NCBI GenBank assembly: GCA_023398165.1
Contig: JAEWSQ010000021.1
Location: 92,057-156,056 of the forward strand
Length of the DNA: 64,000 nt
Source of the DNA: Spirochaetota bacterium
GTDB lineage: Bacteria; Spirochaetota; Spirochaetia; Treponematales; Treponemataceae
Direction: 5' to 3'
How positions within the stretch are numbered: the first letter of the stretch is position 1; each line of letters starts with the position of its first letter. Position numbers and translations under genes: made by a program. Below are positions 40,694-48,680 of the stretch, in pieces. Below the pieces are notes generated by a model. It made no database searches and had not been told where the DNA came from. It saw only the letters and a list, made by a program, of their open reading frames with translations.

Positions 40694-42661
40694 TTATTTA
40701 TCTATGAGCTTTGCAAGATTCTGGGCAGTAAACCCGAAATGCTGTGCTACCTTGTCGCCGGGGCCGGATTCACCGAAGGTATCCAGACTGAAAATATCCT
40801 GAGAAGATGTGGCAAAACCCTCCCAGCCCATTTTCACACCTGCTTCAACGGTAATTACGCGGCTGCTGTTTCCCATGATAGTCTTTTTAATAACATCATT
40901 TTGAGAATCAAACAGCGAGCGGTCAATAACAGACACAATTCTAACATTCTTTTTAGATGCTAATTTTGAGGCCTCAATTGAAAGCCCTACTTCTGAACCT
41001 GTTGCAAGAATTGTAATTTCCGGTTTATCGCTGCCGGTCTGCACTACGTATGCACCGCATGCAATAGTATGTATCCAATCCGGATCTGCTTTTTCATAGA
41101 CAGAGACATTCTGCCTTGTGAGTACCAGACAGACAGGATGATCTTTGCTTTCCATAGCCATCGCCCATGCAGCCTGTGCTTCTTCGGCATCTCCGGGGCG
41201 CAGAACCTGCATATTCGGTATTGAGCGCAGGGATGATACAGTTTCGATGGGCTGATGAGTCGGTCCGTCTTCACCGATGAATATTGAATCGTGCGTCATG
41301 ACATACAGAACCGGCTGTTTCATCAGAGCAGATAATCTCATAGCGGGACGGGCATAATCCGAGAAAATCAGGAATGTTGCACAAAAAGCACGCAAACCGC
41401 CGTGGAGCTGAATACCGTTTGAAATTCCAGCCATTGCAAATTCGCGGATACCGTAGCGGATATACCGTCCGTCTCTGCTTTGCGCCGAGTAATCTTTCGT
41501 ATTCTTAATTTTTGTAACATTCGGCCCCTGCAAGTCTGCCGAACCGCCGACAAGATTCGGATAGCGTTCTGCAAAAAGAGTAAGCACAGAACCGCCTGTT
41601 GAACGTGTCGCTGCAGAATCGCCTACTTTAAATGTCATATCGGGAAGATTATTAATGCATGCACCGGACATATAGGCATCCCATTCTTTTTTCAATTCGG
41701 GATTTGCTTTTGCCCAGTCATTAAAAAGGGTTTTCCATGTATCATACTGTTTTTTCTGCGAAGTTTTTTTCTCAGCAAAGTAAGCATAGGCATCTTTATC
41801 GACAAAGAAAAATTCTTCAGGATTGAGTCCTAAGCACTTCTTAGCTTCCACGATTCCGTCAACACCAATAGGAGCGCCGTGAGCAGCAGAAGTACCGGCA
41901 ACAGTGGGAGCACCTTTTCCTATCTGTGATTTCAGCATAATAAACGAGGGGCGCTCATCTTTTTTGGCCTGTTCAACAAGACTTGCAATCTGATTGTAAT
42001 CATACATAGATCCGTGAAGAACCTGCCAGCCGTAAGCTTCATAACGTTTAGCAACATCTTCTGTAAAAGTAATATCAGTTGAACCGTCAATACTTATTTT
42101 ATTCTCATCATAAAAAACAATGAGTTTACCGAGCTTTAAATGGCCTGCCAGACTGGAAGCCTCTGAGGCGATTCCTTCCATCAGACAGCCTTCACCCATA
42201 AGAGAATACGTGTAGTGATCGACAATTTTATGCTGGGCTGTATTAAACTTAGAAGCCAGCATAGTCTCTGCAATAGCCATACCGACAGCCATTGCAATTC
42301 CCTGTCCAAGCGGACCGGTTGTTGCATCAACGCCTTCTGTCATTCCGTATTCAGGATGACCGGGACATTTTGAACCAACCTGACGGAATTTTTTAATATC
42401 ATCAATTGATACATCATATCCGCTGAGGTGCAGGATGGAATAAAGAAGCATTGATCCGTGTCCGGCTGATAATACAAAACGATCCCTATCGATCCATTTA
42501 CTGTCAGCAGGATTGTGCTTCATAATGTCGCCGTATAGTACAGAAGCCAATTCTGCACAGCCAAGGGGGAGTCCGGGATGTCCGGATTTTGCAGTTTGTA
42601 TTGCATCCATCGATAAACTGCGGATAGATTTTGCAACAGCATCAAGAGCTTTTGTGTTCAT
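40694..42661 (-). CDS. tkt: Transketolase
   Basis: Transketolase moves two-carbon units between sugar phosphates in the non-oxidative pentose phosphate pathway, using thiamine diphosphate and a divalent metal. The 655 residues match the full-length enzyme. Visible motifs are 'LSAGHGSMLLYSILHLSGY' in outline (about 64-82), 'GPLGQGIAMAVGMA' (about 115), the metal and ThDP motif 'LMGEGCLMEGIASEAS' (about 153-168) and the catalytic Glu in 'IREFAMAGISNGI' (about 405). It has an AAGGA Shine-Dalgarno. ptsN and its partner lie upstream in the same direction, 33 bases away, so the three may share a transcript. Confidence 0.96.
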   Translation of the reverse strand: MNTKALDAVAKSIRSLSMDAIQTAKSGHPGLPLGCAELASVLYGDIMKHNPADSKWIDRDRFVLSAGHGSMLLYSILHLSGYDVSIDDIKKFRQVGSKCPGHPEYGMTEGVDATTGPLGQGIAMAVGMAIAETMLASKFNTAQHKIVDHYTYSLMGEGCLMEGIASEASSLAGHLKLGKLIVFYDENKISIDGSTDITFTEDVAKRYEAYGWQVLHGSMYDYNQIASLVEQAKKDERPSFIMLKSQIGKGAPTVAGTSAAHGAPIGVDGIVEAKKCLGLNPEEFFFVDKDAYAYFAEKKTSQKKQYDTWKTLFNDWAKANPELKKEWDAYMSGACINNLPDMTFKVGDSAATRSTGGSVLTLFAERYPNLVGGSADLQGPNVTKIKNTKDYSAQSRDGRYIRYGIREFAMAGISNGIQLHGGLRAFCATFLIFSDYARPAMRLSALMKQPVLYVMTHDSIFIGEDGPTHQPIETVSSLRSIPNMQVLRPGDAEEAQAAWAMAMESKDHPVCLVLTRQNVSVYEKADPDWIHTIACGAYVVQTGSDKPEITILATGSEVGLSIEASKLASKKNVRIVSVIDRSLFDSQNDVIKKTIMGNSSRVITVEAGVKMGWEGFATSSQDIFSLDTFGESGPGDKVAQHFGFTAQNLAKLIDK

Positions 42662-42694
42662 GGTACAAGTCCTTACTAATATTTATTTTACAGG

Positions 42695-43159
42695 CTACAG
42701 ATTTTTTTTCACAGCCGTAATAAGTTCACTTTCGCTTGGTTTCTTTTCCAGTAAAGTCCTGAATTCTTTCTTCTGAAACAAGAAAGCAAGTTGAGATAAC
42801 ACTTTTAAATGCACCTGGGAACTGCTTGTCAGCAGAATAAACATAACATATACCGGTTTTGCATCAGGCGCATTCATGACTAACGGATTATCCAGAAAGC
42901 AAACTATTATCCTCTGTTCATCAAACTTCTTCAATAGGGGATATCTCGGATGAGGCAAAGCAATACCGTTACCGACAGCAGTACTCATGAGCTCTTCTCT
43001 TTGACAAAGCTCATTGTTCAACATATCCGGCTTCAGCTCCTCAGGCAGTTTTACCGCTTTGGAAACAGTTGCATATATATCCTGCGGTTTTTTTCCTTTA
43101 ACATTAAAAAAAACACCGCCGCGGTGAATTAATTCTCCTAAATTTACTTCAATATCCAT
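42695..43159 (-). CDS. ptsN: PTS IIA-type (PtsN/fructose family) regulatory protein
   Basis: The 154-residue protein is a stand-alone EIIA domain of the mannitol/fructose class. The phosphorylated His lies in 'GNGIALPHPRYPLL' (about 63-76). No EIIB or EIIC domain is attached and no sugar permease gene is near, so a regulatory role as in the nitrogen PTS is more likely than transport. GGAGG precedes the ATG. The gene start overlaps the end of the unknown 494-residue gene by 11 bases, suggesting functional linkage. The gene lies upstream of tkt. Confidence 0.9.
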   Translation of the reverse strand: MDIEVNLGELIHRGGVFFNVKGKKPQDIYATVSKAVKLPEELKPDMLNNELCQREELMSTAVGNGIALPHPRYPLLKKFDEQRIIVCFLDNPLVMNAPDAKPVYVMFILLTSSSQVHLKVLSQLAFLFQKKEFRTLLEKKPSESELITAVKKNL

Positions 43160-44633
43160 TTTTGTCCTCCGGATTACTAACTAATTTAAATGAATCTTTT
43201 CTATTATACTGAATTTCTGCTGATAATACTTCAAAAGTTTCATCATAACTCATTTCCATGCCCTCCAGTGAAACATTTAATGCATGAAGGTTTTTGTCAT
43301 TAACAAAATCCTCCTGCGTAAAGGATCCGATCAAACGGCTGATATGTGCAACAAGCTGTGAAAGAACAACGAGCTGCTGCTGATTCAGCCGGCCTATATC
43401 CACACCGGAATTCTCCAAATCATGAACCAGATGAAGCAGTTTTGAATACAGCACAAGCGTCCGGTGGCGAATTTCACCAAGATGATAATCTGCAAACCAA
43501 TTATACTCTTTCCGCATACTAACACGCTTTTTTTCTAAAAGCAATAAGAGCATATTATAATCCGATTTCGGCAATGCTTCAAAATCCGGAACAATTTTCT
43601 CAAGAATCAGTCCGGCAGCTTCTTCTTTCAGAAAAAAAGAATCAAAAATATAGGCCTGAATTACATAATCAGGAACAGGAAGCAAAGAATCCTCATCTGA
43701 AAATTCTCCCTCAATGGTATCATCATGGTCAATCCATTCTCCCCATGCAGGAATTTCCTCACCTTTAAACCAAATCCTGCTTTCCACCCCGTACTGTCCT
43801 ATTTCAAATTTAGCTGAATTCTGAAGAACCTCGCTCACCGAAGCGCAATATGCGACACACAAGTGAGGCGGATCATATAAAAAGGCGCTTACAAGCTGTT
43901 CGTCAATGGAATCTCTCGGACCGCACGCGAGAAGAGAATCCTCCAGAGCTGCCTCAAAATCCTTCTTCCACTTTTCCCTCAGCTTATCTTGTTCCGATAA
44001 TTCGAAAATGTTTCCATTCATGTGTTTTACATGTTCAAGAGCGACAAGACCCGTATGCCAGTCTATAACTCTTGCAAGGATCCTATCGCCGAACGAAAAA
44101 TTCCAATCCCTGTACAGCTGGGAAGCATCATGAACAGTAATGCCAATTTCAGGGGGAAGCTCATAATCTGTTAAACTAAAATCCGCATTCTCATTTGCAG
44201 GATCAAGGGAAAAAAACTGAGGTATATATTCATCACCCCATAGAGAATATAAGGAATACACGTTAGACAGATTTTGAACCGTCTGCGCTTTTGTTAACAT
44301 TTTTCCGTTGACGCTGAAGTTAATTTCATGCGGAAGCATTTCAGGATCAACAAACGGCATACACCGGTCTCCGCAAACCAGAATACCCTGCTCTACCTCA
44401 AAACGCTCCGGTTTAAATGAAAAAACTTTTTCTGAGAAAAAGCCTGCACGCGTTAGAAATACACCTGCATGGCTTGTTAAAACAAGAGGATGAGTGCTTA
44501 GATAATAATGCAGTTCCTCCCGATCAATTCTTAGACGGTTTATTTTTAAAAAAGGAAGTATATCTGTTTCTCGAAAGGGATTTTCCTGAGTTCGAATATA
44601 AAGTTCTATAATTTTTTCAATATTGCTATCCAT
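43149..44633 (-). CDS. Conserved protein of unknown function upstream of ptsN
   Basis: The protein has 494 residues, is soluble and acidic, and has no membrane segment or signal peptide. I recognise no motif. The N-terminal 110 residues look like a winged-helix or HTH-like region ('LPFLKINRLRIDREELHYYLS', near 24-44, in outline). The rest is mixed alpha/beta with long helices near the C-terminus (about 390-480). The start is placed at the Met at 44633, seven bases after a TATTAT; the frame can be extended upstream but the extra 17 residues are unlikely. It overlaps ptsN by 11 bases, so the two are co-expressed. A treponemal gene next to ptsN of similar size comes to mind, but I cannot confirm it. 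Confidence 0.7.
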   Translation of the reverse strand: MDSNIEKIIELYIRTQENPFRETDILPFLKINRLRIDREELHYYLSTHPLVLTSHAGVFLTRAGFFSEKVFSFKPERFEVEQGILVCGDRCMPFVDPEMLPHEINFSVNGKMLTKAQTVQNLSNVYSLYSLWGDEYIPQFFSLDPANENADFSLTDYELPPEIGITVHDASQLYRDWNFSFGDRILARVIDWHTGLVALEHVKHMNGNIFELSEQDKLREKWKKDFEAALEDSLLACGPRDSIDEQLVSAFLYDPPHLCVAYCASVSEVLQNSAKFEIGQYGVESRIWFKGEEIPAWGEWIDHDDTIEGEFSDEDSLLPVPDYVIQAYIFDSFFLKEEAAGLILEKIVPDFEALPKSDYNMLLLLLEKKRVSMRKEYNWFADYHLGEIRHRTLVLYSKLLHLVHDLENSGVDIGRLNQQQLVVLSQLVAHISRLIGSFTQEDFVNDKNLHALNVSLEGMEMSYDETFEVLSAEIQYNRKDSFKLVSNPEDKNGY

Positions 44634-44640
44634 CGCTACT

Positions 44641-44646
44641 ATAATA
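44641..44646 (-). promoter_or_regulatory. -10 box upstream of the unknown-ptsN operon, leaderless geometry
   Basis: TATTAT on the minus strand (44646-44641), preceded by TGAT, lies seven bases before the ATG at 44633. The -35 region is poor and no Shine-Dalgarno is present. Confidence 0.4.
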
Positions 44647-44717
44647 ATCATTATTTTAAAAAAGAAAAAGAGCTGCTGGTGCAAATTTTCCCTAATTCAC
44701 TGTAAAAAGCTTTAATA

Positions 44718-44790
44718 TTGTGTCATATTTACACTACCAGCAGAATCTTTTTGACACAGTTATGTCAATTACGTATGGTTTTTTCTGACA
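44718..44790 (+). promoter_or_regulatory. Candidate enhancer with TGTCA/TGACA half-sites upstream of hsp20
   Basis: The region holds the perfect palindrome TGACA-N6-TGTCA (44752-44767) and further half-sites TGTCA (44721-44725, within TTGTGTCA) and TGACA (44786-44790). They lie about 85-165 bases upstream of the sigma-54 promoter, the usual distance for enhancer-binding activators. The spacing would let DNA bend between activator and polymerase. Confidence 0.55.
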
Positions 44791-44871
44791 GACAAGCGCT
44801 GCCGGACTTCTGTAATGTTCTTTTTTCTTTATATTACAAGCAATAACAACTCTAACCAGTTTTATGCTTAG

Positions 44872-44889
44872 TTGGCACATATATTGCAT
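44872..44889 (+). promoter_or_regulatory. Sigma-54 (-24/-12) promoter of hsp20
   Basis: TTGGCAC (44872-44878) and TTGCAT (44884-44889) match the sigma-54 consensus. The invariant GG (44874-44875) and GC (44886-44887) are exactly 10 bases apart. Transcription should begin near 44898, giving a leader of about 50 bases with a GGAGG ribosome-binding site before the hsp20 ATG. Confidence 0.88.
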
Positions 44890-44948
44890 TATAGTAAGTG
44901 AAATCGGCACTATGCTGATACAAATACTTACAAAATGGAGGTTTTACC

Positions 44949-45374
44949 ATGAACGCTTTATCACTATTCACACCCAGATTTACATCTGATCTTTTTGACG
45001 TTATTGACAGAAACTTTGGAGACTTGACTCCAGCCCTCGGTGAAACAACAGCACCAAAAGTAGATGTGAAGGAAACAAAAGATTCCTACATCATGGATAT
45101 GGAACTCCCCGGTTTTACTGAAAAAGATGTGGAAATTAACCTTAAAGACAAGGTTCTTTCAATTTCCTCTGTAAAAGAAGAAAAGAAAGAAGAAAAAAAA
45201 GAAGGTGAATGGCTAATCCGTGAAAGAAAGGCAATGTGCTTCAGCCGGAGATTTACCCTCCCCAACGACATTGATGAGGAAAGAGTAAGCGCTGGCTTTA
45301 AGAACGGACTTCTTTCGGTTACCATTCCAAGAAAACCCGAAGCCCAGGCAAGGACTATTCAGATTTCTGCTTAA
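44949..45374 (+). CDS. hsp20: Small heat-shock protein of the Hsp20/alpha-crystallin family
   Basis: The 141-residue chaperone binds unfolding proteins without ATP and forms oligomers. The alpha-crystallin domain spans about 35-130, with 'MELPGFTEKDVEINL' (about 51-65) and 'GLLSVTIPRKP' (about 122-132). The I-x-I motif in 'RTIQISA' at the C-terminus locks subunits together. A Lys/Glu-rich stretch (about 76-92) lies in the loop. GGAGG precedes the ATG. Its promoter is sigma-54 type rather than sigma-32 or CIRCE, which is unusual for a small heat-shock gene. It stands alone between divergent and convergent neighbours. Confidence 0.96.
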   Translation: MNALSLFTPRFTSDLFDVIDRNFGDLTPALGETTAPKVDVKETKDSYIMDMELPGFTEKDVEINLKDKVLSISSVKEEKKEEKKEGEWLIRERKAMCFSRRFTLPNDIDEERVSAGFKNGLLSVTIPRKPEAQARTIQISA

Positions 45375-45406
45375 AAAAAACACCGGTCATACCTTAGCAG
45401 CCTGAT

Positions 45407-45448
45407 AAGCAGCGTACTCTACATTGATTTGAGTGCGCTGCTTATTTC
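45407..45448 (+). terminator. Terminator downstream of hsp20
   Basis: AAGCAGCGTACTC (45407-45419) pairs with GAGTGCGCTGCTT (45431-45443) through one T-G pair, followed by a T-rich stretch. It overlaps the 3' end of the convergent CBS-ACT gene, so it may serve both. Confidence 0.7.
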
Positions 45449-46089
45449 ATTATCCGTATATCTTCAACTGCACAAGCCAAATCGCGTAGAGCTTTTTCCA
45501 CAGTTTCTTTGCCGATTCCTGATATTTTACATGTACATTGGCGCTGTGTAACATCGAAGCATGCACCGGTTACCAGAGAAACAATATTACCGCCTGAATC
45601 AGCTATTTTCTGTGTAAATTTCGCAAGCTGTCCAGGTTTTTCATCCAGACAAAAAGTTACCCTTATACCGCTATCGCGGGCTCCGAACATATCTACAAAG
45701 GCATGAAAAAGATCACTTTCGGTGATAATACCTGTCAGCAAGGATCCTTTCATAACAGGAAGACAGCCGATTTCATTATCAGCCATTATACGGGCAGCTT
45801 CTTCTACGACTTCTGTTTCCTGTACTGTAACAACGTTTTTCTGCATCACTTTTTCGACTTTCAGCTTTGAAAGCAGATAACTGATTTCGTACATATCCAG
45901 TGTTGTTCCTGATGAAGGGCTTGCCTTTATAAGATCCTTTTTTGTGACGATTCCCACAAGCCGCTCATTTTTATCGAGAACCGGCAGTTTACCGATTTTT
46001 TCCCTAGTCATTAATTCTTTAGCATCGTTTACCGGCATCTCAGGACTAACATAGACCGGATTTCTTGTCATTACACTTGCAACAATCAT
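45442..46089 (-). CDS. CBS-pair plus ACT-domain protein (AcuB-like)
   Basis: The protein has 215 residues. Two CBS domains (about 1-60 and 75-135), with 'MTREKIGKLPVLDKN' and 'MADNEIGCLPVMKG', form a Bateman module that binds adenine nucleotides. A C-terminal ACT domain (about 140-215, 'CLDEKPGQLAKFTQKI') often binds amino acids. Together they suggest a sensor of energy and amino-acid state. The gene lies 40 bases after the livF stop, on the same strand as the branched-chain amino-acid transporter, so it may respond to those amino acids. The start is 46089, since GGAGG lies five bases before that ATG; the earlier ATG at 46101 overlaps this Shine-Dalgarno. Confidence 0.9.
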   Translation of the reverse strand: MIVASVMTRNPVYVSPEMPVNDAKELMTREKIGKLPVLDKNERLVGIVTKKDLIKASPSSGTTLDMYEISYLLSKLKVEKVMQKNVVTVQETEVVEEAARIMADNEIGCLPVMKGSLLTGIITESDLFHAFVDMFGARDSGIRVTFCLDEKPGQLAKFTQKIADSGGNIVSLVTGACFDVTQRQCTCKISGIGKETVEKALRDLACAVEDIRIMK

Positions 46090-46129
46090 ATGCACCTCCA
46101 TTTCATTCTTTCATGAACAATTCTGTGGT

Positions 46130-46834
46130 TTATGTTCCAAGATATGCTTTTTTAACATCCTCATCGGCAATAAGATCGGAAGCCTTTCCTTTTTTTGCAA
46201 CAGAACCTGTTTCTAAAATATAGGCGGTATCGGCAATGGCTAACGCCTTATACGCATTCTGCTCAACTAAAAGTATCGTCGTCCCGGATTCATTAATCTC
46301 TTTAATTATTGAGAATATTTCTTCAACCAGAATCGGTGCAAGCCCCATTGAAGGCTCATCGAGCAGAAGAAGGCGGGGTTTCGACATTATAGCTCTTCCC
46401 ATGGCAAGCATCTGCTGTTCCCCTCCGGATAATGTACCGGAAAGCTGTCTTATTCTTTCCTTTAATCTTGGAAAAAGGCTGTATACTTTTTCCATATCAT
46501 TCTTTATTTCTTTATAATCCTTACGGGTAAACGCTCCCATCTCAAGATTTTCTTTTACTGTAAGGTTTGCGAAAACGCGCCGGCCTTCGGGAACCTGAAT
46601 GAGCCCCTTTTTTACTATGGCATCAGGGGCTGCTTTAGTAATATCTTCATTTTCAAACAGAATTGAACCGCCGGTTCTTGCTATGATATTCGATACCGCA
46701 TGAAGCGTTGTTGTTTTACCCGCACCGTTAGAACCGATAAGGGTCACAATTTCACCTTCATTAACATCGAAACTTATACCGCGCAGAGCCTGTATTGCGC
46801 CATAGTGCACCTTCAAATTTTTGACACTAAGCAT
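46130..46834 (-). CDS. livF: Branched-chain amino-acid ABC transporter ATPase LivF
   Basis: One of two ATPases that power the Liv importer. In 234 residues it has Walker A 'GSNGAGKTTTLHAV' (about 33-46), the signature 'LSGGEQQMLAMGRA' (about 135), Walker B 'LLLLDEPSMGLAP' (about 156) and the switch His replaced by Gln in 'ILLVEQNAYKAL' (about 188). The Q at that place is usual for LivF. It overlaps livG by 8 bases, indicating coupled translation, and is the last liv gene before the CBS-ACT gene. Confidence 0.95.
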   Translation of the reverse strand: MLSVKNLKVHYGAIQALRGISFDVNEGEIVTLIGSNGAGKTTTLHAVSNIIARTGGSILFENEDITKAAPDAIVKKGLIQVPEGRRVFANLTVKENLEMGAFTRKDYKEIKNDMEKVYSLFPRLKERIRQLSGTLSGGEQQMLAMGRAIMSKPRLLLLDEPSMGLAPILVEEIFSIIKEINESGTTILLVEQNAYKALAIADTAYILETGSVAKKGKASDLIADEDVKKAYLGT

Positions 46835-47633
46835 CGGTCACAGCCTCCTCGCCCAAATATGCCTTAATCACGACAGGGTCTTTCCTAACTTCTTCGGGGT
46901 TACCCTCTGCAATAATTTTTCCATAATCCAGAACAATTAATCTCTCGCAAATTCCCATAACAAGATGCATATCGTGCTCTATGAGAAGAATTGTAACGTC
47001 AAACTCTTTTCTTATAAAAGCAATAAGCTTCATAAGCTCGTCTGTCTCCTGGGGATTCATTCCGGCAGCCGGTTCATCCAAAAGAAGCAGCGACGGGCGG
47101 GCTGCCAGAGCTCTTACTATTTCAAGTTTCCGCTGCTCGCCGTACGGAAGATTTTTTGCAAGTTCCTGTAATTTTGATTCAATTTTAAATAGAGACAAAA
47201 GCTGTACGGCTTTCTCACTCATCATTTTTTCATCCCTGAAAAAAGATGGAGTCCGCAAAAGTACATCTAAAGGATTTACTTTTCTATGAGCATGAAGGGC
47301 AATACGCACGTTATCTTCAACAGTCAAATTATTAAAAAGTCTGATATTTTGAAATGTCCGGGAAATTCCCAATTTGTTCAGCTGCGAAGGCTGCTTCTTC
47401 CCTGCAGAGTGAATGTGACCGTTTTTGTCCCAAAAACTTATTTCCCCTTCTGTTGGAGTATAAATTCCGGAGAGCATATTAAATACCGTCGTTTTCCCTG
47501 CACCGTTAGGTCCGATCAAGCCGACAAGTTCTCCCTTTTTTAACTCGCAGGAAAAATTACTCACCGCACGCAATCCGCCGAAAACGATTGAAATATCATT
47601 TGCTTGGAGAATGAGATTCTGTTTATTTGACAT
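46827..47633 (-). CDS. livG: Branched-chain amino-acid ABC transporter ATPase LivG
   Basis: The second Liv ATPase has 268 residues. Walker A is 'GPNGAGKTTVFNML' (about 39-52), the signature is the divergent 'NLPYGEQRKLEIVRAL' (about 158) and Walker B 'LLLLDEPAAGMNP' (about 178). The switch His is in 'LLIEHDMHLVMG' (about 214). The C-terminal 'ERLIVLDYGKIIAEG' is typical of LivG. It overlaps livM by 11 bases upstream and livF by 8 bases downstream. Together the two ATPases form the heterodimeric motor on the cytoplasmic face. Confidence 0.95.
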   Translation of the reverse strand: MSNKQNLILQANDISIVFGGLRAVSNFSCELKKGELVGLIGPNGAGKTTVFNMLSGIYTPTEGEISFWDKNGHIHSAGKKQPSQLNKLGISRTFQNIRLFNNLTVEDNVRIALHAHRKVNPLDVLLRTPSFFRDEKMMSEKAVQLLSLFKIESKLQELAKNLPYGEQRKLEIVRALAARPSLLLLDEPAAGMNPQETDELMKLIAFIRKEFDVTILLIEHDMHLVMGICERLIVLDYGKIIAEGNPEEVRKDPVVIKAYLGEEAVTDA

Positions 47634-48669
47634 CTTGTTCCCCTTTTTTTATAAATATTGCTTTGATTCTCTCTTTCTTTGAAGAACTTCTCATAAAGAG
47701 AATAAAATTATTCCACGAATTGACGAATGATAATTCTTTCATTCCCAAAAGTCCCTGCGGACGGAACAGCATAACAAAAATTAAAATAAGCGGATAAATA
47801 AGCAGCCTGTAGTCGCGCAGAAACCGCAGGAATTCCTGCAGATACGTCAGAACAAAAGCAGACAGTATAGAACCTGTTATAGACCCCATTCCGCCCAAAA
47901 CGACAAAGATTAAGTACTCAATACTGCGGTTAAATGAAGCCATCTCAGGTTTAATAAACCCGATAAAAGGTGCATACAGGGCTCCGCCGATGCCGGCTAC
48001 AAACGAGGCAATAACGAATCCTGTCATCTTGTACTTGAATACGCCGATGCCGTTTGAGTTTGCGGCAATTTCATCTTCGCGGACTGCAAGAACTGCGCGT
48101 CCGTAGGTTGAACGCAAAAAATTCTGAAAAAGAATGATTATTAACATCAATGAAGCTATAATAACGAGGTACGCAATATCAGCATTCAGAGACAAAAACA
48201 CAGCCGCACCGTCAGTAAAACGCTTACCGTTTGCCCCGCCTGTTATACTCTTAAAGTTTACCAAGAATACTCTTATTATTTCTCCGAAGCCGAGAGTTAC
48301 GATTGCTAAATAGTCGCCGGTGAGTTTCAAAGTCGGAAACCCTATAAGAAAACCTGCTCCTGAAGTTAAAAAACCCGCAAGCACTACGCTTACCGCAAGA
48401 GGAATGCCCAGACTTTCTGTTAAAATGATACAGGCATAAGCGCCGATCGCCATGAAGCCTGCCTGTCCTAAAGAAAGCTGTCCGGTAATACCGCACACAA
48501 TGTTTACACTTATAGCTAGAATTGCATTAATTCCTGCAAGCGTTATAACTTGTGCTATATATGCATCTATTATGCCGGCTTTTATACCAATAGCCGGAAG
48601 CACCGCTGCTGCAAGGGCAAAACATAAAGGTATAATCATATTTCTGTATCGGGTTGTAATTTCTTTCAT
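47623..48669 (-). CDS. livM: Branched-chain amino-acid ABC transporter permease LivM
   Basis: LivM is one of two integral membrane subunits. The 348-residue protein has about nine hydrophobic segments and the family stretches 'ITGQLSLGQAGFMAIGAY' (about 63-80), 'LKLTGDYLAIVTLGFGEII' (about 113-131) and 'VREDEIAANSNGI' (about 200), the last being the ATPase-coupling EAA-like loop. The C-terminal 40 residues are cytoplasmic and basic. It starts 11 bases after livH ends and overlaps livG. Confidence 0.94.
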   Translation of the reverse strand: MKEITTRYRNMIIPLCFALAAAVLPAIGIKAGIIDAYIAQVITLAGINAILAISVNIVCGITGQLSLGQAGFMAIGAYACIILTESLGIPLAVSVVLAGFLTSGAGFLIGFPTLKLTGDYLAIVTLGFGEIIRVFLVNFKSITGGANGKRFTDGAAVFLSLNADIAYLVIIASLMLIIILFQNFLRSTYGRAVLAVREDEIAANSNGIGVFKYKMTGFVIASFVAGIGGALYAPFIGFIKPEMASFNRSIEYLIFVVLGGMGSITGSILSAFVLTYLQEFLRFLRDYRLLIYPLILIFVMLFRPQGLLGMKELSFVNSWNNFILFMRSSSKKERIKAIFIKKGEQDVK

Positions 48670-48680
48670 TGTACTGTCCT

